Source of the DNA: a virus
Direction: 5' to 3' (one strand)
DNA length: 23,399 nt
IMG/VR virus record: IMGVR_UViG_3300047548_000434
Span: 1-23,399 of that record
Shown here: positions 22,243-23,399 of the stretch, one piece after another
How positions within the stretch are numbered: the first letter of the stretch is position 1
How the letters are laid out: the number at the start of each line of letters is the position of its first letter
Program-made: the position numbers and the translations under genes
Notes under the pieces: model-generated
The model's input: the letters and a program-made list of their open reading frames with translations, nothing else
Told to the model about the DNA's origin: nothing
The model's database searches: none

Positions 22243-22271
22243 AGGGGTATAGTTTGGAAGATCTTGCCCCT
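22243..22271 (+). terminator. Weak possible terminator between queE and the HNH gene
   Basis: AGGGG (22243-22247) could pair with CCCCT (22267-22271) around a 19-nt loop, followed by ATTTATTAT. The stem is short, the loop large and there is no clean U-tract, so this is only a candidate. It abuts the CTATTTATTA box. Confidence 0.25.
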
Positions 22272-22279
22272 ATTTATTA
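22270..22279 (+). promoter_or_regulatory. Candidate phage (late-type) promoter, CTATTTATTA
   Basis: CTATTTATTA lies 21 nt (from core T) before ATG 22292 in the 67-nt gap after queE. Same sequence and distance as before the 17204 gene. Confidence 0.55.
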
Positions 22280-22291
22280 TCAAAAGAAGTC

Positions 22292-22981
22292 ATGACCTAC
22301 GTGAGGACAGATAAAATAAACGGAAAGTATAAGTACATACATAAGTTGGAATGCAAGCAATGCAGTGTTTTGTATGAAAGAGTGTCAGGTAACAAATCAC
22401 CGCTCAAGCGAGGATGGTGTTCTGAGAATTGTCGAAAGGATTGGTTTAAGGATCAATGCTGGACAAAGCAGCGATGTGAGAGCTGCAATGAAAAGTTTGA
22501 CATGCCCAACCATCAGCAGTATAGGTTTTGTTCTTACAAATGCTACCACCAGGATATGAAGAACCACCCAGAAAGATACAATCTCTATGAAAAAGCAGCA
22601 AACGCGCAAGCTAACGCTAACACACCAGAGACCATTCAGAAGATGAAAGAAACTAAGTTAGCAAACGGAAACATTATAGATTGGAAAGATGCTACCTGGA
22701 AGCAGTACTGGAAGAAGTGTGATGAGCTGACCCGCAAGATGAGAGCTCAGCTATTGGAGGGATGGGATGGATTAGATTACATAAGTGGTGAGTACATAGA
22801 GAACAATCTCACACTACACTACTCCCACGGAGACTATCCAACACTCGATCACGTAATACCAAGGAGCGAGTGCTACAAGCAAGGTCTAACTCCAGAGCAA
22901 GCTTGCTCAGCTGAAAATCTAAGATGGACTACAAGGAGGAATAATTCTTCAAAGTACAATAGAGTTGCAAATACAAAATAA
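22292..22981 (+). CDS. HNH endonuclease with two zinc-finger-like modules, 229 aa
   Basis: The C-terminal HNH nuclease reads YPTLDHVIPRSECYKQGLTP then ACSAENLRWTTRRNNSSK, with His187, Asn209 and Asn218 as the likely core. Two Cys4 modules are N-terminal: Cys21/24 with Cys43/47 and Cys62/65 with Cys80/84, probably for DNA binding. A short NUMOD-like segment (TPETIQKMKETKLANG, 111-126) lies between. This is the make-up of free-standing phage homing endonucleases, which cut related genomes lacking them. It sits as a separate unit between queE and the dCTP deaminase segment and has its own late-type box, as homing endonucleases in T4 often do. Confidence 0.88.
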   Translation: MTYVRTDKINGKYKYIHKLECKQCSVLYERVSGNKSPLKRGWCSENCRKDWFKDQCWTKQRCESCNEKFDMPNHQQYRFCSYKCYHQDMKNHPERYNLYEKAANAQANANTPETIQKMKETKLANGNIIDWKDATWKQYWKKCDELTRKMRAQLLEGWDGLDYISGEYIENNLTLHYSHGDYPTLDHVIPRSECYKQGLTPEQACSAENLRWTTRRNNSSKYNRVANTK

Positions 22982-22994
22982 AAACAATATATTC
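22964..22994 (+). promoter_or_regulatory. Host-type promoter before the 55-aa ORF and dCTP deaminase-like gene
   Basis: GTTG (22964-22967), 20 nt, TATATTC (22988-22994), then 5 nt to ATG 23000. The -7 box is the same 7-mer as in front of the DNA polymerase gene and has the same distance to the start codon. Confidence 0.45.
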
Positions 22995-22999
22995 AATTC

Positions 23000-23167
23000 A
23001 TGCACGAAATGTTACACATCATTGGACTATGTCCAGACAGTTTCACTCATACTAGCTTGATTGAAACGGTAGTTATGAATTACCAAGCAGTTATTGAAAT
23101 TTTAAACACAAACATCAAAGGTTATGTTACTAAACGCAGATGGAGTCGCTCAACTACTTCAAACTAA
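23000..23167 (+). CDS. Small phage protein of unknown function, 55 aa
   Basis: ATG 23000 to TAA 23165-23167 encodes MHEMLHIIGLCPDSFTHTSL, IETVVMNYQAVIEILNTNIK and a basic end. The HxxG(L)CxDS..H pattern recalls small conserved phage proteins of unknown function. It has a promoter-like box at the usual distance and overlaps the next gene by 44 nt in another frame, a large overlap for this genome. That could mean the last 15 codons are not under selection, or that the two are translationally coupled. Confidence 0.55.
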   Translation: MHEMLHIIGLCPDSFTHTSLIETVVMNYQAVIEILNTNIKGYVTKRRWSRSTTSN

Positions 23168-23399
23168 CGACAAAGGAGCAAAAGCACAGGTAGGTTATGA
23201 TTTAACCTTAAAAGCAGTTAAGAAAATCAAAGGTGGAATGGTCTTGAAAGATAAGACCATCGTTGAAGACTATGAAGATGTACCACCAACTCTAACACCA
23301 ACTGGAAAGTACTTATTCCATTTACAACCAGGTTCATACTCGATAACCTTCGATCAGGGATGTAAGCTTCCAGCAGATAAGACTGCATTCATTCGACAT
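23124..23399 (+). CDS. dCTP deaminase-like / dUTPase-fold protein (3' partial)
   Basis: The window holds the first 92 codons, starting MLLNADGVAQLLQTNDKGAK, then QVGYDLTLKAVKKIKGG, PTGKYLFHLQPGSYSITFDQ and CKLPADKTAFIRH, cut by the window edge. GYDLTL, the LxPGSY segment and the beginning RH of an (I)RHRSS-type motif fit the dCTP deaminase/dUTPase superfamily. dCTP deaminase makes dUTP, which the dUTPase at 20322 would convert to dUMP. The catalytic segment lies outside the window, so deaminase rather than dUTPase activity cannot be confirmed. Confidence 0.75.
   Translation, partial: MLLNADGVAQLLQTNDKGAKAQVGYDLTLKAVKKIKGGMVLKDKTIVEDYEDVPPTLTPTGKYLFHLQPGSYSITFDQGCKLPADKTAFIRH

Noticed and set aside
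22365-22609. Short frames on both strands in the HNH gene
   Set aside because: They lie within the Cys-module coding region and have no own start context or family pattern.

Overview
The window is a piece of a tailed-phage genome, most likely a myovirus distantly related to T4 that infects a member of the Bacteroidota. Every convincing gene lies on the + strand. Genes are packed with gaps of a few bases or with overlaps. The T4-type signature is a gp32-like ssDNA-binding protein, a UvsX/RecA recombinase, an RNase H/flap-type 5' exonuclease and a DnaB/gp41-type helicase next to tail-baseplate genes. The host guess rests on three points: A-rich start regions almost without Shine-Dalgarno sequences, several TTTG-like/TAnnTTTG-like promoter pairs, and a DUF5522-type cysteine protein of a kind I associate mostly with Bacteroidota. 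It is inference, not proof. No tRNA, CRISPR array, integrase or insertion sequence was seen.

Layout. (1) 1-8571, tail and baseplate: end of a gp26-like baseplate protein, a small assembly protein in another frame with a possible +1 frameshift between them, a terminator, a 160-aa virion candidate, a 925-aa tape measure, a gp48/54-like tube-cap protein with an inserted repeat region, a LysM baseplate protein, a gp27-like hub protein and a 224-aa structural protein. (2) 8602-16970, replication and nucleotide supply: a minimal family A DNA polymerase with a degenerate exonuclease domain, two small genes, gp32, uvsX, 5' exonuclease, replicative helicase and a B12-dependent ribonucleotide reductase. 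(3) 16974-17177: a small cysteine-rich DUF5522 protein. (4) 17204-19648: a probable virion cluster (peptidoglycan-binding protein, unknown protein, nuclease-fold-like protein) closed by a hairpin terminator. (5) 19696-22224: an operon with two unknown small proteins, dUTPase, a QueD-like protein, a 72-aa protein and QueE. (6) 22292-end: an HNH endonuclease, a 55-aa ORF and the start of a dCTP deaminase-like gene.

How it fits together. RNR, dUTPase and the dCTP deaminase-like protein shape the dNTP pool. The polymerase, gp32, UvsX, exonuclease and helicase form the replication/recombination core. QueD and QueE point to a 7-deazaguanine product (preQ0 route), probably for modifying phage DNA, but QueC, FolE and a DNA-inserting enzyme are not in this window. 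Two promoter classes can be proposed from the sequence: a host-like class placed so that several mRNAs would be leaderless (polymerase, helicase, dUTPase/que operon, dCTP deaminase segment), and a short CTATTTATTA class in front of virion genes, the RNR and the HNH gene.
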